Source: Xiphias gladius (taxonomy: Eukaryota > Chordata > Actinopteri > Istiophoriformes > Xiphiidae). Taken from it: a DNA stretch of 64,000 bases. Under the pieces are notes generated by a model. It was not told the DNA's origin. It saw only the letters and a list, made by a program, of their open reading frames with translations, and did no database searches. Location: NCBI RefSeq assembly GCF_016859285.1, contig NC_053415.1, forward strand, positions 17,121,001 through 17,185,000, given 5' to 3'. How positions within the stretch are numbered: the first letter of the stretch is position 1; each line of letters begins with the position of its first letter. Below, one piece after another: positions 20,203-30,276 of this stretch. Both the position numbers and the translations under genes were made by a program.

Positions 20203-21074
20203 CGACAGACACTTGCAGAAGTAAAGTCACATGTCATACAGCATGACCTCATGTAAAGATAATTGCCAGCCCATTATCATCTCTCTGCTTGATTTCTCTG
20301 CAGTGAACTTGGACATGATCGCTTTCAATCTTATTCCACGTAGACAGATTATTTGATTGAATTCTCACAGCTCACACTGACAAAGCTTGGCATTATATTT
20401 AAATTTGAATGAATAAATCATGAATGTAAAATTGAAGCTGTCATCCTCTTTCCCTACTGTAATTTTCTTCTCCATTGCTTTGCTTCATGATGCCTTTGTT
20501 CTCTTTCTCCCTGTCACAGGTCAAGTTTTGGTCTCAACACATCTCTTTCATCTTGGTAGGAATAATAATCGTTACATCCATACGTGGCTTACTCATCACA
20601 CTTACTAAGGTAAAACTATCACAACAGGTCTCGAGGATAATAAATCTGTGTTTTTAAAAAAAAAATGGTACGTCTTTTAAAATTTAATCTTTTAATAATT
20701 TTTAGTTCTTCTATGCAATATCAAGCAGCAAGTCTTCCAATGTCATCGTGCTTGTCCTCGCTCAGATCATGGTGAGTGTGTTTGCTTTATAGTTGTGTTA
20801 TAACAGAGTACAGCCTACAAACAACAGATAAATCAGAAATTTCTCACTGTGTGTGTTACTCTAATAGGGGATGTATTTTGTATCATCTGTACTGCTGATG
20901 CGCATGAGCATGCCACTGGAGTATCGCTCCATTGTGACTGAAGTTCTGGGAGAGCTACAATTCAATTTCTACCACCGCTGGTTCGACGTCATCTTCCTGG
21001 TCAGCGCCCTGTCCAGCATCCTCTTTCTTTATCTCGCCCACAAGCAGGCACCAGAGAAACACATGGCCCTCTGA
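14773..21074 (+). CDS. gpr89: Golgi pH regulator (GPHR / GPR89), 14 exons, 455 aa
   Basis: Exons: 14773-14814, 16241-16300, 16490-16593, 16680-16786, 16893-16994, 17191-17311, 17486-17566, 17744-17853, 17981-18069, 19860-19952, 20064-20159, 20520-20609, 20706-20771, 20868-21074. All are GT-AG and in phase. The total is 1368 nt, giving 455 aa, the length I recall for human GPR89A/B. The product is a multi-pass Golgi membrane protein described as a voltage-gated anion channel needed for Golgi acidification; the family is not a classical GPCR despite its name. Visible landmarks are [10 protein letters not shown] at the start, [28 protein letters not shown], the [20 protein letters not shown] block, the cytosolic loop with [19 protein letters not shown], and the C-terminal [19 protein letters not shown] ending in EKHMAL. 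Near-identity to the vertebrate protein from memory makes this call very firm. Confidence 0.96.
15094..15618 (-). mobile_element. Internally deleted Tc1/mariner-like transposon remnant
   Basis: The terminal inverted repeats are CAGTACTGTGCAAAATTTCC on the left and CCTTTGCACATTACTGTA on the right. Between them the minus strand keeps decayed transposase-derived sequence of a Tc1-like family frequent in fish (for example TTTGGTGTGGCCACTCTTTT at 15221-15242 and GAGATCAGGGCTCTGTGGGG at 15402-15421). At about 525 bp it is far shorter than a full element. It lies in gpr89 intron 1. Confidence 0.7.
17647..17738 (+). repeat. (TG)46 microsatellite at the gpr89 exon 8 acceptor
   Basis: An uninterrupted TG run of 92 nt is followed directly by TTCAG and exon 8. 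It replaces the usual polypyrimidine tract and makes up more than half of the 177-nt intron. Confidence 0.98.
18070..19859 (+). other. gpr89 intron 9, no further gene seen
   Basis: This is the largest gpr89 intron, about 1.8 kb. It holds no open frame with recognisable homology and no clear repeat. Confidence 0.6.
20165..20200 (+). repeat. (AC)18 microsatellite at the gpr89 intron 11 donor
   Basis: The donor GTAAG (20160-20164) runs straight into 18 AC units. Confidence 0.97.
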
Positions 21075-21495
21075 TCCCCAACAGTGCATCTCGTTTCTCT
21101 TAAATACAACATTTTTTTATAGGATGTAATATCTGGATTGCCTATTCCTGAATCAGGAATGGCTGATTGTTGGATACAAGTAATGGGGAACTACTAGAGC
21201 ACATCATGGAAAGGCTTTTGAAAGTGTGATCTCTTAAATTTAAAATAATTTTCAGAACAACACTTCTACTAGGAATTTAATTTTACCTGCAAATTAAACA
21301 CTTCATTCTCTGTGCTCTTAAATTTTCATTCTTTTTGGCCAAAATGTTCTTTTTCTTTTAGTCTGTCTGAACACACTGGAGCTGTATTGTTCACAGCACA
21401 TCCCTGTTTCGCTCACACTGTGGTGTAAATGGACTATATGAAGAAAATATTAAGATGTCACTCATGGTCTCCATCCTGAAGCGGCTGTTATTTTC

Positions 21496-21501
21496 AATAA
21501 A
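21496..21501 (+). terminator. gpr89 poly(A) signal AATAAA
   Basis: The hexamer AATAAA lies 422 nt after the gpr89 stop codon, and a second one lies at 21652-21657. Either would end the transcript next to the pdzk1 3' end on the other strand. Confidence 0.6.
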
Positions 21502-21633
21502 ATATGTCAATTAATTGGGAAGAAAAACAGATACTTATTAGTAAGTTTAATTCAGATGGTATGTGTTCATTTATTTGTTTTCATGGAAATTGCCACTCAT
21601 TTACTTTCACTTTATACATTGGAACAACAAATT

Positions 21634-21639
21634 TTTATT
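21634..21639 (-). terminator. Candidate pdzk1 poly(A) signal
   Basis: The plus-strand TTTATT at 21634-21639, with another at 21570-21575, reads AATAAA on the minus strand. It lies about 435 nt beyond the pdzk1 stop codon. It sits within about 140 bp of the gpr89 signal, so the two genes converge tail-to-tail. Confidence 0.5.
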
Positions 21640-22074
21640 TTTAGAACATTAAATAAAGGCAGCAGTTTTTTGAGATAGAGAATACATGAGTATTTACTGG
21701 CAGCATTGATAGTTATCTTAAGGTCTATATGCTGTAGTTTTTAATCTTAACTTTGGTAACATTATTAATCTCAGGTATGGAAAATATATTACTCTAGTCA
21801 TGGCACAGGCATCTATGAGTAGATCCACGGTTTTCAGGAACATGTTTCTGTTCTCAGCCCTTCATACAGTTGATGGAGCTATTCTATGATTCAAAGTTAC
21901 AGTAGATATGCGACAGTGAATTTTTGGTGCTTACAGTCCCCATTAGTAATTGGAAGAGCTGAAACTCATAGAGCTGATTTTAAAAAACAAAACAAAAAAA
22001 CAACAACAAAAAACAATGGATCAACATTAGATCGTCAAAGAATAAATCAGGAAATGTGGCCTTAAGGTGGACAC

Positions 22075-25000
22075 TCAGAGTCTCTCCTCAAAACTTTCCT
22101 GAGATGAAGATGATGAAACCGATGGGTTCTAAAAGAGAGAGAGAGACAATAATAATTATTTCAACCTTTTTCTAGGTCAGCTTTTAGTTAAAAACGTAAA
22201 TGGGCATTGACATGGTAGGTAATGTTCAAGCCCGAAGTAAAGATTCAGCGAATACATGGCCACATATAAACAAGACCAAGAGTCTACAGCCATGCTAGTG
22301 GCTCTTTGAGGCTCTTCTTCGTACAGTATGGTGCTTTGAGCTAAATGCTACTGTCAGCATGCTAACATGCTGATGATTTGTAGACTTAATGTTTACCATG
22401 TTCACCATCTTAGTTTGGTGAGTTAGCATGCTAATATTAGCTATCTGACACTAATCACAAAGAACAGCTAAGGCTGATGATAATGTTATTAGTTTCAAGT
22501 ATTTGGTCATAAACTAAAACATTACACAAATTCAAATTTAGATCTGAAGATGGCGCTAGAAAAAAAGCAAGCATCACTAAAGTTTTTACAAACGTGAGGG
22601 AACATGAATGTCTGAAGCAAATTGGCTGTCTATCCAATTGCTGGTGACACATTTCACTCAAAACAACAAATATCAAGCTCATGTTGACACTAGAGGAAAA
22701 GTCAAGGGATCACCAAAGTCGGTAAAATACCAATTTGTGTGGTAGAGCTTGAGATATTTTACTGGATAAGTGAAAATTTTGACCTTCTAATGGTGCTAGA
22801 GGAAAGGTTGGGATCACCAAAGTCGCTGGGATTCATCTTGTGGAAACTATGGATGTCTAAAAAAAATTTCATAACAATCCATCCAACAGTGGTTTGGATA
22901 GGACCAAAGTGGTGGACAGATGAACAAACTGACATTCTCATCCCAATATCCGATAGGATGGTCAGAAACGTTATCTGTGAACACTGAAAAAGCACCACTC
23001 ACCCTCTCTCTTGCTTGTTCAGTAGGGGTTTCAGGTCTAGCCTCCTCATGATGTCGCTCCTCCTTGATGCCCCTTGGAGTGTCTGCAGTGTGAACTTGAA
23101 CTTCGGATGTTTCCCTAAGCAGTAGGCGTGTGATGGTCACTTGTTTAGCTTTGAGCTGGTCATAGACACTCTTTTTAGCCACCAGCATCTCCAGAGAGTT
23201 GCCACTGTTGCGAATAATTGCCACCACCTCCTCATGGCCTTTCTCCTCCACATTTACCCCATTCACCTCAACCACAATGTCGTCGTCCTGCAGACCTGCC
23301 CTGTCAGCCGCTCCACCCTTCACCACCTGAAACAAAGTGCGTCTTACCCCTTTGATTTGAAATGGTAAAGATCAAATAGTGGACGTTCTTTTAAGTCTTA
23401 CCTCCTTGATGTGCTGACCAAACACGCCTTGGATGCCGTTAAGGTGAAAGCCATATCCAACTGAGGTCCTCTCCATCTTACAGAGTTTAGGCTTGAGTTC
23501 CTCCTCCTCCTCCTGAACAGGTGTGGCTGGTCGGATAGTAGCAGGTAAACTGATGGCCTCTGTGTAACTGGGGGGAGAGTTGGAATCCTTCATCTCCTCC
23601 CAGTAAAGCATAGGAGACACTTTCCCCTGTGAGGGACACAACTTGACATTATAAACTGTAGATTTCTGCAGGATATATTCAGGTTTGGCTGATGCATCCT
23701 TGTACTCACCTGCTTATACATTTCATCTGTGTCTTTGTCAACAACCAGGAGGCAGCATTTTTTGCCACTCTGCCTGATCCTATCCACCACTTGCTCATGG
23801 CTGCAGCCATCCACCTCATTGCCTTCCACAGCCACCAGTCTGTCCATTTCCTTCAGACCTGTTCTTTCTGCTGGGCTTCCTCTGTCTATGTCCTTGATGA
23901 AGTGTCCTGCATGGTGTTAATGAGCACACTGTCAGAACTTAGCCTCCTCTCCCCAGATTGCAGATCAATGTTAATGAAAATAACAGTTATGTTTAAATGA
24001 ACATGATTGATTATGATTTTGCCTGTTTGGTTGGGCTCCTCTCTGAGCAGGAAGCCATATCCATCAGTTCCTTTGGTCATGTCGATGATGCGTGGCTTGT
24101 GAGGGAGGTACTTGGCTGTGGCTAACCACGATCCTATCTTCACACGCTTGTTCTGGTAGTACTTGTCTGTTTCCTCATCAACCAAAAGAAACATAATGCT
24201 GCTAACCGCCAGCTTGATCTTGTCCACTGCTTGATCGTGTGTCTCTATGTTCTCCCCGTTGACCTCCAAAAGTCGGTCGTTGTCTTTGACCCCGGCTTTG
24301 TCAGCCACACTTCCTGGGATCACCTCATACATAAATAAACCCGGCTCACCTAAAAAGGATGTTACAGAAGATATGAAAAAGCAAAAAAGAAATATTCAAA
24401 CATAGAGATATTTCAGCTAAGTTCTCTTCAGGCTGATAAAAAAATAATAGTAACACTTTATGATAAGGCACCCTTAATAAACCATTTAATAAAACTTTAT
24501 AGGTAAGTTATAAGCAATTAATAAGAAAAAGTTTTGGTCACCAGGATGTGAAAATCAGCATGACACTCTCTTTGCCTTTAATTTTGCTCCTGTTTCACCC
24601 ACAACCTTCTGGAAAAGAGCTGCAGAGCAACTAAACCAAAATACCCTTATCAAAGGCGATTTGCAATAATTTTACACATTAAAGATTGTTTAGAGGTATT
24701 GGGGAGAACTACTGCTTATGTGAAAAGGGTTGTATAAAGGCAAATGTGGCTCCAGAGGGAGCTGCGCAAAATCTGATATGTGTCCTCAAGGGACGTCACT
24801 TGAGTCAGTATTGGTTGGGTCTGAAGACTACAAGTCTGAAAATGGAAAGAAATTGGCAGTGTGGAGTTAGAAGAAGTGAGCTTACCAGACCAATGTAGCT
24901 TGCTCTTCATCTCTGCTTGAGGCTACATTAGTCCTTACTATCATAACACACCCAAATATCTGACCAAACTGTTGGCAGTCAAGTTGCATTGTGGGTAATG

Positions 25001-26219
25001 TGAGCACCAGGTTTTTGTTCATCATGAGTCCAACAATGTTATAGATGTGCAAAAGCTAAATCAGTGGATTACTCTTTAAATTCACCTCAGGAGACTTGAC
25101 TGATTATTGTTTGGTTTACTTTCACTTTCAAGTAAGATGTTTTTAAAAAATAATGTCACTGACAATGAGTTTTTACAATCATCCATCAAGTATGCAATTG
25201 TAAGTATAAGTAAACTGATATTAAAAACTGGTCAAGTTGCCCTGCAGCTGATTTCTAGAAGGAAAATCGTCAAACAGTCCACTTAAGGAGTCTTCATGTT
25301 GAATTAAAGGCCTAAAGAGAATTGGACAAGTGTGACAGTCCCTCTAAAGGAGGATGTAAACAAACAAAAGAGCTTTTTCACACCCTGGGAACCCAAACGT
25401 TGTTCATTTTAATGGCATATGGCTTATCAGTAGAGCCATAGTAAATGTTTCATTAACCATTAATAAAGCTATTAGTTCCAACTTAATAACCTTTATAAAG
25501 GGTGCCCTGTTGGCAAGCTCAGGAAATCTAAAGTTCCAGTTTCGAACGTCAGATTTTCTCTTTCATTATCCTGAGAGGCAGATATATTTGTGTGTCATAA
25601 TTTGTGTCTCTAAGCATTTTCGTAGTTTTATCAGCATTTGTCGTAATTGTGGTATTCCAACCCTGCCCCCTGAGCTCACCGTTGACTGAGCGAAGAGAAA
25701 ACCCATAGCCTGAGCTGGACTTGACCATGTAGCAGAGTTTGGGTTTTGGAGCCTGTTTGGCCACACCGTTGGCAACTGTTGTGCTTTCAGGTTTGGACAG
25801 GTTTACTCCCTGTGCTTTTGCTTGCTTGTAGGAGGCTTCATCCAGGATGTGGAATGTAACAGATGCGCCACTATTTCTCACCAGGTCCACCACCTGTTCC
25901 AGGCAAATATAGAAGGGTCTGAGGCAAGATGCTTGTCACAGGATTAACTCATCTGTCTAGGAGTCTTTATTAATTTAAATAATGCACTGCAGTTATTCCA
26001 CATCCTACTCACCTCTGAATGGGACAGTCCATCAACGAATGTTCCATTGACTCGCAGGATGCGGTCTCCATCTTTCATGCCAGCCAGTTCAGCTGGACCT
26101 CCCATTTCCAGGCAGCGGATCAGGTGACCTTCCTCGTCACGCTCCACCCTTAGATAAAAGCCAAATGTCTGGCCTGTCCTCTTGGTTAGAGAAATCACCT
26201 TTGGCTTGTACCCAGCCAT
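22075..26219 (-). CDS. pdzk1: PDZK1 / NHERF3 scaffold, four PDZ domains, 7 coding exons, 515 aa
   Basis: Minus-strand exons: 26219-26013, 25893-25680, 24349-24023, 23906-23710, 23626-23402, 23326-23003, 22128-22075. Together they make 1548 nt, 515 aa (human 519 from memory). Four PDZ domains start near residues 6, 119, 225 and 360. Their carboxylate-binding loops are FGFYL, YGFSL, YGFLL and YGFHL, and the repeated linker signature KPxLC/KPRII precedes PDZ2-4. PDZK1 binds C-terminal tails of epithelial transporters and SR-BI beneath apical membranes; that role is known for the family and inferred here. One intron (24022-23907) requires a GC donor. The PDZ3-PDZ4 linker has PPSY (residues 333-336) and an acidic EEEEE run. 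The C-terminus is SFEERL. The start is the first in-frame ATG after acceptor TTGTCAG, giving MAGYKPKVISL. Confidence 0.93.
22285..22985. repeat. Teleost interspersed repeat with internal diverged sub-repeats
   Basis: The segment begins with AGTGGCTCTTTGAGG and includes TTCACCATCTTAGTTTGG. It carries at least three diverged copies of a unit around GGTGCTAGAGGAAA...GATCACCAAAGTC (about 22550, 22690 and 22795). It ends near CCAAAGTGGTGGACAG. It fills most of the last pdzk1 intron. Confidence 0.6.
24021..24022 (-). other. Non-canonical GC 5' splice site in pdzk1
   Basis: The exon ends CCAAACAG (24023) and the intron begins GCAAAATC. The acceptor CCATGCAG lies before 23906. Joining them gives NQT-G-HFIKDIDRGSPAE, matching the expected PDZ3 beta2-alpha1 region. 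No nearby GT keeps phase 1. Confidence 0.7.
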
Positions 26220-26222
26220 GCC

Positions 26223-27465
26223 CTGACAAGGACGAGAGTTACCAACACACAACAATCACAAATTATACTGCATCTTCTAATGTCTTTCATAAAATTTGCT
26301 CTCTTTATTCATAACATTTATCTCCAAATGTTACCTTGTCTAGGTGCTTTGAGGCTGTGATATACACAGATAAACGAGACAGACATAAGCGCAATGTTTT
26401 TGATTTTTCTTAATGTAATCTTTCGGTAAAGAAGCAGTAGCAGTTATTGGATTTACTTATAACCCCCCCACCCCATCACTACTGTCACCCTTTCAATATA
26501 TTAATTGAATAGCAGAGAACCCTGGACCTAAAAAAGCCATAGAGTTGCTGATAGCTTCAGATGAAAAGTTAATCTTCCATGTCAGCGCTGCAGTGGCGGT
26601 TAATGGTTAATAGCAGCCATAGCTGAGTGTGGTGATGACCCTCTTTTAAAAGGCAGCTTGGACTTTGAATTCCGCACCATGAAAAAGTGCCTGCACGCTG
26701 ACTCCTAACAAAAAATGTATTTAAATAGAAAGATCTAAATGGCCCAGACAAGATCCAAATGATTTGTGCTTTGGAATTAGTGGTCAGTTTTTACTTTTTT
26801 CACTCATGCTGTTTTCCAATAGCCTTGCACCTTCATGTGATATCTGCATAAGGACATAATTAGTTCATGCTATTTTATCAAACCTCAAAACTTCAAATCA
26901 TTGATTTCCCTGTCAACAATCTCCTTAATTTAGTCAGAATTTTAAAAAATAACATTTTCCCTACTGCATTGGAGTATAACACATATGCAGTTAATCCTGC
27001 ATCAGCCAGTGCCAAAATGTGGCTGACGGATGCTTACATTGAGTGCGATATTCAAAGCCAAGACTGTTTCTGACATAAATGTAGATGTCCTGTAAACAAT
27101 CTTATCAACATTTACCCCAAATTCAACCAGATTTTTATCTTTAGAAACTTCTTATTCTGCACAACCATTTAAAATAATGTTTTGTGGGTTTGAACAACGC
27201 CTGGCTGAAAAATGCGAATCTGTGAAAACGCACCCACAAGAGAGCAATCAGGAGAATATAAACTTAATGGATCCAGTATCAGAATTCCTAAAAAACTATA
27301 TAACTATATTGCTTTCTTAAAAGTGTACTCTATTTTCAAAAGCAATATACGTTACCCTCAACAAATAAAATACTTGACTTATTTATACAGTATACAAGAG
27401 TAGAGGAATTTATATTATACTATACACCATTACCATGCTAATTTTAATAATGTAGCTGATCGGTG

Positions 27466-27500
<35 letters not shown>

Positions 27501-27874
27501 CTGTGTGTGTGTAAGTGTGTGTGTGTCTGTGTGTGTTTCCTGGTTCCTCTCCAGTTCATCATGTCCTAACCCTTCCGAACCCATTTTACAACCGCTTGTG
27601 TGGGTCCCGACCCTTAGTTTAGGGACCACTGCTTTATGTGATGTTAGATTATTTTAGAAATTTGAAATTGGCCCTTAAATACATATTAAAGTAATTACAT
27701 TTTAAAGTAATAATTATGTTAAAGTAATAATTATTTAACATTTTAAGTGTTAAATAATGATATGGTATGAAATCATACAGCTCAGGTAAAATTGTACACA
27801 GTATGGCAGAGTGTTTGAAATTAAACTCACCAGTTTGTCTCTGCTCAGTGACCCAGTCCAAAGCAGGAGCTCAC
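26223..27874 (-). other. Probable pdzk1 intron 1, repeats only
   Basis: This AT-rich stretch has no supported coding exon. It contains a (TG)n tract at 27474-27536. Confidence 0.4.
27474..27536. repeat. (TG)n microsatellite
   Basis: TG units are interrupted by CTG and AAG. Confidence 0.9.
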
Positions 27875-27996
27875 CTGTCACCGCTTAGCTTCAACCCGTC
27901 CTCCTCCTTCTCCTCCTCCCTCCTTCCCCCCTCCCCCCTTCCCCTCTGCAAGGACTTTGACAAGCCAAAGGTGAGCCTAAAGGATGAGTTATTTAA
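27875..27996 (-). promoter_or_regulatory. Candidate pdzk1 promoter and 5' UTR exon
   Basis: A minus-strand donor CAG|GTGAGC sits just below 27875, and a TATA-like TTAAATAA lies at 27996-27988. Between them is a purine-rich stretch (the plus strand shows a long C/T-rich run at 27895-27950). A UTR exon of about 85 nt would splice to the acceptor at 26223-26225. A second possible donor lies near 27831. Confidence 0.3.
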
Positions 27997-29534
27997 CAGT
28001 TTCCCGTGTAAGGAATGTCTCGGGAAACGGTGGTGCTGAGCAATCTATTCTCAGAAAGAAATATGGACCCATGAAGCAATCATCTGTATGGGGTGGGTGA
28101 CACAGGTGGCAATCAGCAATCTAAGGAATCCTGACAGTAAATACATCACGGTGGGCACTACATCATGGGAAATGCATCTTGTGCATATAATGTATACTCA
28201 TTTGCATACATTTGAACTCTCTTCTGCATGAAAATGTTTCATCTGAAACATGGATCATAAAAGCCTATTGAGACATAATCAAGAGACAAAGAGACAGTCA
28301 CAATCTAACTTAAGAAACAGTAGTGGTCCTCCATACAAAATTCCTTAGTGTACTCCACACAAAAATGGGCACATCCCAACATGCTGATATAGAAGTCATA
28401 ATAAACATTATAAGAGTTCAGTGAGTGTGTTAAATTAGTCTTAAACTAATTTTCCAAGAAGCAACTTCACTATTTTCACCTTAATGTCATCCATGGTTAA
28501 AGTTTTACCTCACTGCAGTCTTGCGACATACATTTTCTGTCTCGGTATGATACGAAAGTAAGAATAAAGGTCTTTAATAATCCTGTACTTGAGGGGGGTC
28601 AATGGACAATTATTTTCAGTACAACATCCACAAGGTTCACAGAGCTCACGGTAAGCTGTAGTGTAGTTTAAGGTGTAGTTTAGTCATTCAGTTTTATGGT
28701 TTTGCTCCGTAACTGTGCTACAGTTCTGTGGTTATAAAAGAGGATTATGATACCGCTGTCCTTGGGATGGGACAAAGGTGACAAAAACTCAGCCAAAGTC
28801 AAGCAAAACAAATCTACTAACTGTAAAAGTTAAATAATTACTGTGCTGATGTCTACTACAAGCCTTTTTTTTTGTTTAATAATTGTATTGACCTTAGTCA
28901 ACATGATTCTAATACTATCCGTCCTTTCTCAAAGCGTCCAGGGAGACGCAGTACACAGTGATACACGATGATAATAACGTGTTCCTCCTAATTTTGACAC
29001 AAAGTAGACAAAGTCAAAACAAAGACGTGGCTGCTGTGGAATGAGGAGACATCCCCCTGTAGCACCCTTTTAAAACCTAGAAGGTGTTATTCCACTGGGG
29101 TGAGACTTGGGGTGCTTCACCAAACATGCTTCTGATATCTACTGTTGTCGTGACCATTATGACTGGACATTCCTTCACTTGAAAAATTGAGATGAGAGTT
29201 TGGGAGGAAAAAATGATAACTTCAACCTTTCTAAAGTTCTGTAGCTCATTATGCAAATAATGCACTGCGTTCAAGCTGTTTTATTGTAGTTCCTGAAGTG
29301 TTCACATTTTGACTACACTGACAACAGTGATACTCACCAAGATCTTACTTGAATAACCAAATCTGTTAAATAAACTCAGTAAAATGTGAATGTTATAAAA
29401 TTTTCAAAAATCTCTTTGAAACAATGGATTAGAGTTATCAGCTCTCCTAGAACGGAACAACTAAAGCAAAAACAGTATCTAAACACAATTATTCAAGTAC
29501 TGTATCTATTTACAGTTTCGAGGTTTGAAGTACC

Positions 29535-29960
29535 GTCACAGAGTGTTACTTGAATATTTCCATATTGGGCTATTTTATATTTTTATATCACTACATTTCA
29601 GAGGGGAATTCCTCTACATTAATCTAATGGCTAGTCACTTGCTACAGAACAAACAATGACTTACATAACAATGAGTTTGTCAGTATGAGGCAATCATGTA
29701 GATTAGAATAACCAATGGTATATAAAGCAGTCAGGCTTAGCACCACCTGGCCCAACTGGCATCATGATGTTTACACATTAATTAAGCAATATTTACACAC
29801 TATGTACAGTGGGCCCTTTACTGACTGATATTTTACTGAATATAAGTCAAACTTTCAATGCATAATAATGCCTCATATTTGAGTATTTTTCCATGGTGGT
29901 ATTGCTACTTTAATGCAAGTAAAAGATCCAAATACTCCACCAATGAGTACCTCAAAATTG
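29535..29960 (-). repeat. Fragments of an ACTTAAGTA-type fish repeat
   Basis: Segments such as TACTTGAATATTTCCATATT (29549-29568) and CACTACATTTCAGAGGGGAA (29589-29608) are the reverse-oriented form of the repeat at 30277-31775. The copy is broken. Confidence 0.5.
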
Positions 29961-30276
29961 TACGTAAAGGCACCATAAAATACACTTGCAAACCCTTTTA
30001 GCTGATGCTTTGAAACCTGCATTAGTTGCATGATTATTTTTTCCTTTTCTGCTGGGCACACTGCTCCCTCTCACAGTGCATTTCAGCCACCAGCAGTAAT
30101 TCGTATCAACAGATATGCAAAAGTGTTGGTGGAAAGATGGATAGATATCCATTACCGTCCTTCAGTATGCAGAAATGTGCAAAAACATCCCTCTACAGCA
30201 CTCCACCTTTAAGAGTAAACTGTGTACATTCGTTACTCTCAACCTCTAGTGCATTGAATATGCATGGTTTCACCAG

